DNA of 64,000 nucleotides from Sabellastarte sp. h YS-2021 (GCA_964017235.1 OZ024931.1:21924189-21988188), one strand, 5' to 3'; positions 1 through 11,160 are shown, counted from the stretch's first letter. Translations and numbers: made by a program. Notes: a model not told the origin generated them from the letters alone.

Positions 1-108
1 TTCTCATTAAAACAAAACAAAATTCAATTATCAACTTTTCCCCAAAAGAAATCTATAAATGTGGTTGGTCTTGTGTGTCTATGAGTCTTAGTTGAAATCT
101 GTTGTTTA

Positions 109-305
109 TTTCCACCATTTTGTAGCAGGGACCAAGGGCGTACTGGGACATATGCTTGCTTTGTACTGATAAGGTTGTGGGCTTGAATTCCAAGCCTCAC
201 ATGAAAGTGGAAAGTTAGTGGTTGCATACCAGCGGTGGGTGATTTTCAGTGCAGAATGTCATGTGCACAAGTTTCCTCCATCTCCTTAATCACATGATCT
301 ACACA
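109..305 (+). repeat. Degenerate tRNA-derived SINE (family 1)
   Basis: A B-box-like stretch (gcttgaattcc) lies near 183-193. The family body follows in order: a 'gaaagt..gttagtggttgcataccag' segment, then 'cagtgcagaatgtc', then 'tttcctccatct'. The order matches the better copies at 13808-14045 and 63721-63946, read in reverse. It is heavily diverged, with no target-site duplication visible. Confidence 0.55.
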
Positions 306-1568
306 ATGTAGCAATGTAAGCATAAATAAGAACAATTTTCACTACAGAGTTGCATTGAATCTGTGATTTTGGGGATTTTTCTCAAGCATCCCGCATTTTC
401 TTCACCATGTTAAGGACAGATGTTTACAATGAGTTCTTACTATTATTTGACCATAAGTCAACAAATAACAATGTATCAGCTCGAGTAAAAAGTACTGTAA
501 AAAGTCAGTGTTTGAAATGCGACTCTCATATTAGACTGCAGTAGGCAGTCCTACACTTTCTGGAGGGTAGTGTAGGCTGATTTAATGCCACGCGTCAATC
601 GTGCCAGATCTTTAAAGGGGTGTTGACCCCTAATAGAAAGGGTGAGAAGTGGGGTTTTACTTGAGCCAAGGGGTTTCAGCTCCACACAAGGGGCGATATT
701 GTCTGCAACCAACCGACTGTGCCAGTTTCATCTCAACTTATGGCAATATAGAATAGGTGAAGTGGTGAAAACTGAGTGAGATATGAGTTTAAAACTGTTG
801 TTTGGGGGGGGGGGGGGGGGGGGGGGGGGGATAATGGGGATTTTAAATACTTGAATGGACCGAAATTTTAAGACCTGTTTTATGTGTAGTAATATATGTA
901 TGATGTTATTTATACATATAAATATATTTGTATATATATTTTAGTATTTTTTCTTTGACATTTAGAAATGAAACAGAGAATGGAGTAATGCTATCTCTTT
1001 GCATGAATGAAATTCAAGTTTTTGTTATTGGCTGTTTTCATAGTAATTCTTTTTTATGTGTTTATGTACATGTCACTATGTGCCAGTAAACATGACAGTG
1101 TTTTTCACTTGAGGTAGAATTCTACACCCTATAATGTTTTATATGTTTGTCTGTATCTTTCTTTCATGCTGGTCAGATATCTATTACCATTGTACCATCT
1201 GATACGTGTCTACCCTGGTTTGTTAAAAAATCGACAAAAACTGATCGGAACTTTATCTGTTTCTTTGGGAAAACACAGAAACTCTAATAACACTTCCTGT
1301 GTATGTGTGCTATCGAAATGAAATTCACACTTAATGGGCTCAGAAAGTAAATCAGTTTTTAAAAAAAAGTCAAATGGAGTTTACCATATGGGGCAACAAT
1401 GCAATTGGACATTTGTAATACCCCAGTGCCATCTACGCGACTTATTGTAACAGCTACTGCTGGGCAGCATAACTTGTCACAAACCTCAACTTGGTACAAA
1501 CTGTAAGGCAGAATATCTATGGACAATTGTATGTCATCGGCAAAATACATTTCTGGGAGTGTATATGT
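306..1568. other. Unassigned AT-rich DNA with a G27 run
   Basis: No coding frame or known repeat is recognised. An uninterrupted run of 27 G lies at 804-830. The small minus-strand open frame at 1359-1577 shows no family resemblance and no splice context. Confidence 0.5.
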
Positions 1569-1784
1569 TACAGTCAATCTGTGAAACCAGTCATTACGTG
1601 TAATGACTGAAAGTTTCAGTCATTTCGCGTAATGACTGAAATGGCCAGTCATTACATGTAATGACTAAAATTTTTAGTCATTTCGTGTAATGACTGAAAA
1701 TAAGGTCTAGTCATTACGCATAATGGCTGAATTGAGATAAATAGCTTTAAATTAGCTTTGATTACCAAGATTATTGATTGGGAA

Positions 1785-2285
1785 GTCAGGAAGGAGTTGT
1801 CTAAGGATGATTTTTTGAGGATTGGAGTAACATGGGCCTGTTTGAAAAACTTAGGACACTTTCTTTGTTCAAGTGAGGCATTGATTATTGAAGTAATGCC
1901 TTGATTTTTTTGAGGATTGGAATAACATGGGCCTGCTGGAAAACACAGGACACTTACCTTGTTCAAGTGAGGCATTGATTATTGAAGTGATGAGGATGAT
2001 GAGGATGGCCAGATAATCAAGGATGAGAAATGTGGGCCAAGGAAACATGATTTACTTGGAGAGTTCGTGATGATTTTGGCAACTTGATCTGGAACAGTGG
2101 AGAGACATGGAAAGCGTGGGGAGGAGAGTCAGGGGAGATGTGTTGCGCATTGAAGGAAGCAGGGAAAGTTGAGTGGATATTCTCATTTTTTTTCTGTAAA
2201 AAACTCAATAAATCTATCAGCCAAAAGCTGAGGAGGATTTATGAATGGCAACTTGTCTGGTAGTCAATGTAACACATCACCTAGG
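1785..2285 (-). pseudogene. LINE fragment (endonuclease-RT linker and start of RT), inside the foldback element
   Basis: Read on the minus strand, one segment gives a linker typical of L2/CR1-like LINEs (LADRFIEFFTEK, then ENIHSTFPASF, near 2220-2150). A later segment gives the first RT motif block (FKQAHVTPILKKSSLD, near 1850-1800). A single-base run breaks the frame near 2190. The RT-block region is duplicated in tandem (about 1818-1900 and 1911-1990). There is no endonuclease or catalytic RT core, so this is a dead fragment carried by the foldback element. Confidence 0.7.
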
Positions 2286-3057
2286 ACTTGCAATAAATCA
2301 TGTATCTTGAGGGTTATTTAATAATATGAAAATACAGTTACAATCGTACTCAGGTGTGAGTTAGACCTTAGAAATTACCCCACACAGGCTTTATTAACTA
2401 TTACAAGAATGGATTAAGTTGTTTCTTTAAAACACTAAAGGTCACTCCTCCTTTGATACCCAGGCTGTTTATGTAGAGAGGTCAAGCAATAGTAACATGG
2501 CCCCAAAGAACAAAATAACATGAAAAGACCTGCATTGCAATTAGGACAAGTAACAGTGGACAAGAGTCACTTCAAAGACTTCATGGTTTCCTGCTTCCTA
2601 ACAACCTGCCATAATAGAGCCTTTAATTAATAACATAAAAGGCAAAATTGTATTATAAATTATGATGGATAAATGAGGATTAGTCTTTAAACAAGACATA
2701 AATTTCATTTTTATTCATTGATCACAAAGAGTTATTTTACATTCTATGACATAATGAGTTTAGTTTTAAAAACCACATAAAATTTAAAAAGTAATTAAAT
2801 ACGTCGAACCATTCAGTATTTAAATAATACTTTGGAAAATGACAATAGAGTCTATTACAAAAGTCTGGGTTTAGGTTTAAAAATTCTGAATATAAATTCA
2901 GAAAGTTTGTGAGAATTCCAAAGTTATTAATTTGATTAAAACAGTTCAATATTTAATGCCCATAACAGTTCTCTACCACACAAATGTTCACAGTGCAGGG
3001 GAACAAAGGTTTTGAATAATAAAAATGTTTCAATGAAAAACAACTCTTAAATTAATT

Positions 3058-3094
3058 ACACAGATTGACTGAAATCTTTTCAGTCAATCTGTGT
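3058..3094. repeat. 37-bp palindrome built from the foldback terminus
   Basis: The sequence acacagattgactgaaa is followed by tct and then its reverse complement. The arm is the terminal 13 bp of the foldback element (cagtcaatctgtg) plus a few bases, present here as a subterminal inverted copy just inside the right TIR. Confidence 0.8.
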
Positions 3095-3558
3095 AAAAAT
3101 GAACCATAGATTTCAGTCATTACATGAAATGACTGAAAATTTTAGTCATTACGCGTAAAGACTGGCCATTTCAGTCATTACATGAAATGACTGAAACTTT
3201 CAGTCATTACGCGTAATGACTGGTTTCACAGATTGACTGTAAAATGTACACCAAATAAAGTGAGAATAATGCAAAGGATGGGGGGTTTGCAATGAAACAG
3301 ATTTGGATAGGATTGAAAAGATGGGTTTGCAATATAGTTTTATGACGGCTTCCCGATTGGGATGGGATTAAAAAGATCACTTCAAAGCTACACAATATTG
3401 TACATAAACCCCAGGATCCAGGCTTCAGCATTTATTTGGAAGAATTCGAGGAGGCAGGACACTTGTATGAAAAAATTCGACATATTTTTGGGGAGTTAAT
3501 AGTTTGCAGTAATTTGCAAATTTACTGAATATCATTCATTTTTATTTTTTTATTTCAG

Positions 3559-3692
3559 AGTGTTTTATAAGTATTACAAAAATGTCTCCAAAGAAGAAGA
3601 AAAAGGTAATACCTGCTGCTGACACACAAGATCAAAAAGCACAAAGAATGAGTCTGGCAGCATGGCAGAGACTCAGGGAGCTACTGGGGTAA
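3559..3692 (+). CDS. Candidate first coding exon with basic NLS-like N-terminus (unknown gene)
   Basis: A pyrimidine-rich tract ending in ttatttcag (to 3558) looks like a 3' splice site. ATG at 3582 opens a 36-codon frame starting MSPKKKKKVIPAADTQDQ, which includes a PKKKKKV stretch like a classical monopartite nuclear localisation signal. The frame ends at TAA 3690-3692, and that stop overlaps a good 5' splice site (gtaagg from 3689), so the natural end of the exon may be 3688. No protein family is recognised. Downstream to about 4640, several short frames look like eroded coding sequence, interrupted by stops, that run into the Q-rich minisatellite. It may be the remnant of a gene or a transposon protein. 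Confidence 0.3.
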
Positions 3693-4640
3693 GGTTCAAA
3701 CTACACAAGAGGCTGTAGAGGAGGCAACATAGGAGATACATAGGATACACAGACACAGGAGACGACTGAATAAGATTGTGATGAGGAAGGGGATGATCCA
3801 GGGAAGTAGGGCAGGAGATTAGCTGCTGCTCTTTTATGCCATCACGAGATGAAAATTCTAGAGTGTAATTATAGAACAATGAGCTAATAAATAACAAATG
3901 ACTGATGGATTACCAGTATCCAGACAACTATTAGAATATGTGGGCCAAGTTTGATCATAGAATGACTTGGACAGAATTGCCGGCAAACATTGGTTCTGAA
4001 TGACTATTTATGTGAAGCTGACACACATGAAACCAAAAGGGCACATCTCGTCTGACTGACAGACAGAAGTGGCTGAAAACAAACTTTGGCTACCTGAACA
4101 TCCACATAGTTAGGCATTTTTATTCCAAGAATGCTTTCAAGCCCCCATAATTTCCAAGCCATGCTGGCCAATGAGAGGTGTCCGAGCAGCCCACAACCAC
4201 AGTGACCATTTCAGTGGAGACAAGTAGCCAACCATATGTCACCCCACCATGAGTGATTGTCCAGATAGAATCCCAGGAATAGCACAAGTTAGAAGCACCA
4301 GATAAGATAAACTCGAATGTATGATATTTCACAACTCCCAGAATGCCCCGAGACCTTCCTACTATGAGAGGCTGCACTCCGAACTCGTGTACCTGTCAAA
4401 CAAGTCATTTGAAGATTTCCATGTAGATACATATGTACTAATGCCCTACCTTAAACCCAAGGACAGGCAGCAACAGGGAAAAACAGAGTTTACTCCAGCA
4501 AGCTATCTGCACCACATTTGGTCCCACTGCCACATTTACGTAGCCAATTCTTTCACATTAGTGGATGCCAGTCCAGCAGCAGAACAACTGTCCATGCACA
4601 GCCGGTTCAACCCTAAATGCAGCATCCCGCTCCACAGAAG

Positions 4641-5249
4641 ATGCAGCAGTCCATTCAACACCAAATGCAGGAGTCCATTCAACAGCAAATGCAGGAGTAC
4701 ATTCAACAGCAAATGCAGGAGTCTATTCAACAGCAAATGCGGAACTTTCATTCATTAGCAAATGCAGCAGTCCACGCAACAGCAAATGCAGCAGTCCATT
4801 CAACATCAAATGCAAGAGTACATTCAACAGCAAATGTGGAAGTCCATGCAACAGCAAATGCAGCAGTTCATTTAATAGCAAATGCAGGATTCCATTCAAC
4901 ATCAAATGCAGGAGTCCATTCAACAGCAAATGCAGGAGTACATTCAATAGCAAATGCAGGAGTCTATTCAACAGCAAATGCGGAAGTCCATTCAACAGCA
5001 AATGCAGCAGGCCATTCAACAGCAAATGCAGCAGGCCATGCAACAACAAATGCAGCAATTCATTCAACAGCAAATGCAGCAGTCAACTCAACATCAAATG
5101 CAGGAGTCCATTCAACAGCAAATGCAGCAGTCCATTCAACAGCAAATGCAGCAGTCCATACAACAGCAAATGCAGCAGCCCATGCAATGGCAAATGCAGC
5201 AGTCCCCCAGTCCGTTCAACAGCAAATGCAGCAGTCCATTCAACGGCAA
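4641..5249 (+). repeat. 24-bp minisatellite, 25 units, with Q-rich (MQQSIQQQ) reading
   Basis: The unit is approximately atgcagcagtccattcaaca plus gcaa. Units start at 4641 and then every 24 bp. One unit has 25 bp (at 4737) and one has 32 bp (at 5194), and both change the frame. The unit length is a multiple of three, so several frames stay open across the array. In the frame MQQSIQQQ, TAA-TAG occurs in the unit at 4858 and TAG in the unit at 4930. The uninterrupted alternative frames (reading NAAVHSTA or SPFNSKCR per unit) are therefore likely by-products. A decayed glutamine-rich protein repeat is possible but unproven. Confidence 0.85.
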
Positions 5250-5410
5250 CGGCCACACACTATATCCAGATGTAAACAATGTCTACAATACAGAAAATCT
5301 ACTCTCTGGTATATCCACACACTGTATCCAAATACAAATAATATCAAAAGTATAGCAAATTCACTCGCTGGTAGATCCAGGCACTGTATCCAGTTCACTC
5401 CAACAAAAGT
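5250..5410 (+). repeat. Three degenerate repeats after the minisatellite
   Basis: The phrase cacactatatccagatg (from about 5253) recurs as cacactgtatccaaatac (about 5317) and gcactgtatccagttcac (about 5382), spaced about 65 bp apart. These look like a second, older tandem array adjoining the 24-bp units. Confidence 0.5.
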
Positions 5411-5985
5411 TCAATCACAAAATATAAATAACACAAAGAAGTTTATATCCACTTGATAGTAGTTCTAAGACACAGTTAGCTTTCTTTATAGCCAGCAAAT
5501 ACTATGTTCATCATGGTTAGATGTATAGTACTTATGTACAGCTGTGGAAATGGCCAGAAGGTTATTAACTGTCACCAGAATCACTGAGGAAGCTCTAGAA
5601 ACCAGTTCAAGGGGTTTCCCCAAATGTATAAGTAGAATTACTGAGGCTATAATGCCTAGAGCAATTTCCACCAGTCTATAAATAGATCAATCTAACAGAG
5701 CACAATAAACATAAATACCACTTAACAAGTTATATAGTCATTTGATAGATAGTCAGATAGTCATTTGCAACTCTTAGATGAAGTCCTATGGGGAAATGTA
5801 CTATTTACTTGCTATAATGGAATGTCAAGGCAGCATGAGACTTTATTTTTCAGGAACTGGGTGTCATCTGGTATTATAACAGTAAGGTGTCTAAAATTTA
5901 CTCATGGACATGTTGATGAGGAATATGTCTACAATACAATATCCGATAAAATAAACATATATTGTCAAATCTTAATGATCAAAAA
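5411..5985. other. Unassigned DNA
   Basis: No recognisable coding or repeat feature. The open frames at 5486-5671 (minus) and 5765-6034 (plus) have no family resemblance. Confidence 0.5.
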
Positions 5986-5994
5986 AGTTTTTTC

Positions 5995-6065
5995 AGAGAC
6001 ACAGGTAGTGCACCAAAGTGATCACCCATCCTAGTACTAACATACCTGTGTTTAGGTGTTGGGAC
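5995..6065 (-). repeat. 5S rRNA-derived repeat fragment (antisense 5S)
   Basis: On the plus strand atcacccatcctagtactaa (6021-6040) closely matches the reverse complement of the conserved 5S rRNA 3' domain (consensus ctcccatccaagtactaac). The sequence upstream, gagacacaggtagtgcac, is shared with the 5S-like copies near 56070 and 56990. This points to a dispersed 5S-derived (SINE3-type) repeat rather than a functional 5S gene. Confidence 0.55.
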
Positions 6066-6132
6066 GTATTTTTGACGCCCCCCACTGTAGCGTTAGATTC
6101 AGGCTTCTTACTTTTGTACAATCCCACCAGTC

Positions 6133-9100
6133 ATGTTCATCCTTTTTGTACTCCTCTTTATGGCACTGTTTACAATTGCACTGGCTCATAGGTATGAGTG
6201 GTTCGACACTAGAATATCCAATATATTGATAACTTCACTGATTAGAGTTGCAAAAAAATTTTATATTCATGTTCAAGTCGCAAATTTTGCAACCTTGGTC
6301 GATGGAAGAGCACTCATGTTGTTACTCCTACTGGGCGGAGATATGTCCCTCAACCCTGGTTCTGTTACACTGGATGTTCTGAATGCCAGATCCATAAGGT
6401 ATAAGGGTCCACGCCTTACCAATGATCTTGACTTTCTCTGTCTTACTGAAACCCATGTCTGTTCTTCTGATTCAGATTGTTTCTTCCTTCTGATTACATA
6501 TTTCATAAAGGCCTCGTGTTCAGGTACTTATGATGGTGTTAGTTTTTTTCATCAGATCCTCCTACAAATCATATAAACTAGAATCTCCTTTTATCAGTCA
6601 TTTGAGAACATGGTGGTGTCAATTGGGTTTCATGGCCGTTCACTGTTGCTTACCTGTGTCTACCGCCCTCCAGGATCATGTACCTGCAACTTTCAAGAGA
6701 AATTCATGTCCTTTGTCAGTTTCCTGCCATCCATTAATTCTTTGTATTATATTTGTGGTGACTTCAATATTCATGTTGATGTACCAGTCGGTGATGGTTA
6801 AAAATTTATGACCTTGCTTGACTCGTGTGATCTGAAACAGTTAGTTAATCAACCTACCGATCTGCATGGTCACACATTGGACCTCATTCTATCCCCCAGT
6901 GATCAGGATACTATTGTTGATGTCAAAATTTGTGATTTTATATCTGACCATGCATTTGTCAAATGCTCAATTGCCTTTCCTCCTCAAGTAGCTCATATTC
7001 CAAACAAAGTTCAGTATATATAGGAGGTACCACCATATCAACATGTCCAACTTCCACTCTGATCTCAAAGACACTTCCTTCGTCAAGTCTCCAGCTAAAG
7101 CTGTAGTCAACCTTTATGAGCAACATGTACATGATTTAGCGGATATTCTTGACTGGCACGTGCCACTGGTATCTAGACTGACAAAGAAAGATTCTGTAGA
7201 TTGTCTGTCTGATTCTAATCAATGTGCAAAGTCCCTTAGGCATCAATTTGAAAGAACTTGCTGAAGGGCCAAAAATCCACTGAACAGCAGTCGCCTTCGT
7301 CACCAGATTGCTTGGTGCAATGCACTTGTTAATAAGGGTAAGTAAGACTATTATAGTAAACTGATCTCAGACAATAGTCACGACTCTAGAAAATTATGGC
7401 ATGTGCTTCATAAAACCCTGAATAGCGTTTTTGAAATGACACTTCCATCTCACGAGTCTGCCAAGTCACTGACTGACCAGTTTGCCTCCTTTTTGAGTAA
7501 GATAAAGACAATTAGATATAGCTTTGTCGCCTCTGGCACTGAAAAATAATGTTCATCTTCCTTCCGATCCTCCAAAAATTACTGCTTTTACACAGGTTTC
7601 TGAGATACCGTTGATAAATAATTACAAAAAAACTCACCTACAAAATCCTGCCTGTTGAACCCGTGGCCAATTCTTTTCATCAAGGAGTGTAGCAATATAC
7701 TACTACCATTAATTACAAAGTTGGTCAACAGCTCACTCATGGAAGGTTATGTTTCCTGGTGATTTTAAAACTGCTGTAGTTACTCCTCTTATCAAAAAGG
7801 CTACTATTCTGGTGGACGATTTGAAAAACTATTATTCAGTATCTAGCCTCAATTTCATATCAAAATTAGTGGAACAAGTGGTTGCAAAGCAGCTGTTAGA
7901 ACATATCCATGTCACAAACTTAAACAATCTATATCAGTCTGCATACAAAACAGGTCACTCGACTGAGACAGCTCTTCTCTCCATAAAACGTAAAGTTCAT
8001 CTATTCTTGTTGAGAGGCAAACCTACTGCCTTGATATTGCTTGACATCTCAGCAGCATTTGATACCACTGATCATTCCACTCTTTTTAGTTGTCTTCAGT
8101 CTTGGATTGGAGTTGGTAGTTTTGTTCTGAAGTCGAACTGCCTACCTGTCTGAGAACTATCAATTAATTAAAATTGGTTCTACTCTTTTTGATCTTTGTA
8201 GACTCCTATTTGGTGTGTCCGAAGGTTCTGTCTTAGGTCCTTTATTGTTGTCATTATACAGTACCCGCCTCAGTTTGGTTATTGGTAAATACAAAGGAAT
8301 AAAGTTTCATTCTTATGCAGATGATACCCAGGTTTATGTCCATCTATCCCAGAATTCATCTGCTGCCTTTGAACAGTTGAACAGGTGTCGAGATAATGTA
8401 AAAGAGTGGATGTCAACTAGTCAACTCAAACTCAATCTAGATAAGACTGAGTTTATTGTACTTGGTCTAAAAAGACAGAGGCAGTTAAAAGTTGAAAGCA
8501 AATTTCCCAACCACCATCTTGGGTGGTCCCCTCTGCCCTGCTGAGTCAGTCAAGAATTTGAGAGTATGGTTCAACTCTGATTTTTCCTTGTCCAAACATG
8601 TTGAGAATGTCTACAAAAGTTGTTTTGTGCAATTCTTTGACTTTAGACATGTCAGTCGGTTTCTTACTCATGATGCTTCTGTACTTGTGGCCAATGCTCT
8701 TGTTAGTAGTCGGTTGGATTACTGTAACACAGTTTTCAGGATCTCTCTGAGTTCAATATTCGTAAACTACAGTGCATCCAAAGTAGTACAGCTAGAACTG
8801 TATCAAATACCAGTAGATAAGCTAATATAATTCCTGTGCTTAAGAAAATGCATTGGCTTCCTGTCCAACATTGCTGAGTTGTTAAAACAGCCACCCTTAT
8901 TTACAAGTTTCTTCACGCTGGTTTTCCCAAGTATTTTGCTCCAAATGTCTCTTCTGATAGCAGTTCTTACAGTATCAGGCATAGTCAGAGTGGTGGTAAT
9001 TTCCTTGTGGTTCCCAAGTTCCAACCCTCTATCCATAAATTTGTCAAGTAGTTTGATTATAGTTTTGCTTTTGATGGCCCCCACTGTTTGAAATGCTCTA

Positions 9101-9290
9101 CCTGATGAGATTTGTGCATGCACCACCTTAGTTTTACTCACTGCCCTGGTGTTCTCTGTGGTACGTTGCCTTTTTTCTGTCCCTGGATACTGAAATTGGT
9201 TGACTGTTTTGGTTTTGTTGCGCCTTAGAGTCCCCTTGAATTGAGGAGATTAAGTGCTATAAAAGTCCACTTAGAATTAAAATTAGCTCA
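6133..9290 (+). pseudogene. Decayed L2/CR1-type non-LTR retrotransposon (endonuclease + reverse transcriptase)
   Basis: Several frames together read as one LINE ORF2. The AP-endonuclease start is at 6300-6470 (GGDMSLNPG, LNARSIR, LCLTETHV). The GDFNIHVD motif lies near 6760-6785 and an SDHA motif near 6945. RT blocks are FKTAVVTPLIKKAT (from 7760), YQSAYKTGHSTETALL (7930-7980) and LILLDISAAFDTTDHS (8030-8080). SEGSVLGPLL lies near 8216-8245, the catalytic SYADDTQVYVH near 8310-8345, and SRLDYCNTVF near 8710-8740. Frames shift repeatedly and stops occur (for example after 6576, 7264 and 8153), so the element is dead. The 3' tail (gcgcc..gattaagtgctataaaagtcc, to about 9290) resembles L2-like tails. 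No endonuclease, RT or gag-like ORF1 is intact, and no target-site duplication was identified. Confidence 0.85.
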
Positions 9291-9569
9291 TTACAATATA
9301 TACACACATGACACTTTTCCTAAGATAAAACAAGGCATTCGCACAGTGTTTATATATGTAACAAAGCCCATTCAGATTTGCACCAAGACATTTTTCCTCA
9401 CCATGAAACAATTGTAGCAGCTCTCAAATGCTACAATGTTTATTATAGGACAGACCCACAATTTCTTGTCAGTGGATAATAAGTAATATTGATTGAGCTC
9501 TGTTGAGAATTTTTTCTCAAATTTCTTAAAAATGGCATTGCAATTGTCACATGTAAAGCATTAACCAGT

Positions 9570-9900
9570 GATTCTGGTGAGGAAATTATTCTTTTTCTCC
9601 TCCCATACACCAATCAAAGAAACATTTCTACCACAGTTTTGCTTATGATGCACCTACCATATGGAACAATTCATCTAATGACATCTGATGTGCCGCCTTT
9701 CTGAAATCTTTCTGTTTCCCAAAGCTTTTCCAGCTAAGTTTTTTTTTTTCGTTTTCACTGGTATCTCCAAGGTTGCTGATTCTTTATGGACCCCCAATTT
9801 CTGATCTACGACTCTGGTTTATGGATCTGTTGTGAATTAAAATCTGCAGTTTGTACAGATTAAACCTATAAAAGTTTATTTACAATTAGAATTCATAATA
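9570..9900 (+). pseudogene. Second LINE 3' fragment
   Basis: The region around 9640-9730 reads HSFAYDAPTIWNN and later KSF, the C-terminal block of L2/CR1-like LINE proteins (usually AAPTIWNSLP), with an in-frame stop. A related AT-rich tail with 'cctataaaagtttattta' follows at about 9865-9885. It is only a 5'-truncated 3' end, directly downstream of the larger LINE. Confidence 0.65.
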
Positions 9901-9997
9901 TTCAACTAATTCAGACCCAATGGCTTTTAGCACGGCATCTTCACCAACTAGTAAATGTTGTGATGTGACATATACTTTGCCAAAAGCAATGCTAAGC

Positions 9998-10050
9998 TCC
10001 AATCAATCAATCAATCAATCAACCAACCAGTCAACCAATCAATCAATCGT
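9998..10050. repeat. (CAAT)n / (CAAC)n microsatellite
   Basis: About a dozen tetranucleotide units caat with caac and cagt variants. They precede a longer region of related degenerate TTGA/TGAT repeats at 10725-11160. Confidence 0.85.
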
Positions 10051-10724
10051 AAACTGATGGTTCAAGATTGCACAATAATATGTTTAAAGTGATCTGAGAC
10101 AGCAGATATATCTGAAATAGTTTTGATAATGTAGATTACTGTCATAAGATTGAATATGTAATCTTATCCAAAGTAATACAATCTCAGACATGTTTGTGAA
10201 TGAAAATGTTTTATGTATGTAATAAACACACACAAAAAATATTGTTTTTATATGATAAGATATACATATTCTTGTGTAATACTCATATATGCGTTTGGGC
10301 AAGCCTTACAATTTACGTCCATGAATCATTTTCAGACATAAAAATGGTTAGTCATATCACCATTGTAAGAAATAAAAACTAATTCCATGACATGCATATA
10401 GTCAAAACCTATACAAAACCCTGTCATCTCATACCCTGCAACAAACATAACCCAATATGCATAGCCTTGTTACATATGGTCACTGAAACTCTACTGAAAT
10501 TTATCAACTTTGATAATATTGATATTTAGTTGTCATTCCAAATCCACAAATACCAAACAAATTTTGGTGGTTTTGGTTTAGTATTTTGGTTTTTAATAGT
10601 GACCCCAAACGTCTCAACTCTCTGAATGAAGATGTTGCTGGATAAGACATATCGACTTATTTGGCTCTGATAGTGAACCGCTGGAAGCAGATGAAAAGGG
10701 TGCAATAAAAAACTAATAAAATGG

Positions 10725-11160
10725 TTGATTGGATGACTCATAAATCAATTGACAAAGTGAATGGTTCTTTAATTGGTTTAATAATTAATTGGTCGTTTGA
10801 TTACTGATTCATTAATTAATTGGTTGATTGATAGGCTGATCGATTGACATGCTTGTGGATGGCTAAGCCGATGGCGAATATGATATGTTACTAATTAATC
10901 GATTGATTTGTTAGTTTGTTGGTTGATTGGTTGATAGATTGATTGGTTAATTTATAGATTGGGTGATTTATAGATTGCCTAATTCGATTGTTTCATTTAT
11001 TGTTTGATAGATTGCTTAATATATGGCTTGATTTACTGATTGATTAACGTTGACTGATTGAGGTTGATTGATTGATTGTTTAACTTATATGGTTGATTGA
11101 CTGATACCGTTATTTGTTGGTTTGGAGTTAATGTGATTGTTGGTTGGTTGGTCAATTTGG
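10725..11160. repeat. Degenerate TGAT/TTGA tetranucleotide-derived region
   Basis: Dense, irregular recurrence of ttgattgattgg-type words across about 430 bp, interleaved with unique sequence. It looks like an old expanded tetranucleotide array. Confidence 0.7.

Larger units (their letters stand above)
1571..3239. mobile_element. Foldback DNA transposon with palindromic TIRs and TA target site
   Basis: The left end reads cagtcaatctgtgaaacc and the right end is its reverse complement (ggtttcacagattgactg). About 130 bp of each end (1571-1702 and 3108-3239) match as inverted repeats with few differences. Each TIR is a chain of short palindromes of the type gtcattacgcgtaatgac. Both ends are flanked by TA (1569-1570 and 3240-3241), as expected for the Tc1/mariner-type TA target site. 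No transposase is visible. The interior holds an antisense LINE fragment and unassigned DNA, so this is a non-autonomous element. The superfamily assignment rests only on the TA dinucleotide. Confidence 0.75.

Noticed and set aside
4536-5073. Leucine-rich minus-strand frames (LLHLLLNG repeats)
   Set aside because: Mirror of the minisatellite; no independent support.
4617-5456. 279-codon open frame across the minisatellite
   Set aside because: Length comes from a 24-bp unit that lacks stops in this frame; there is no start context and no family, and the Met/Gln frame of the same units is broken.
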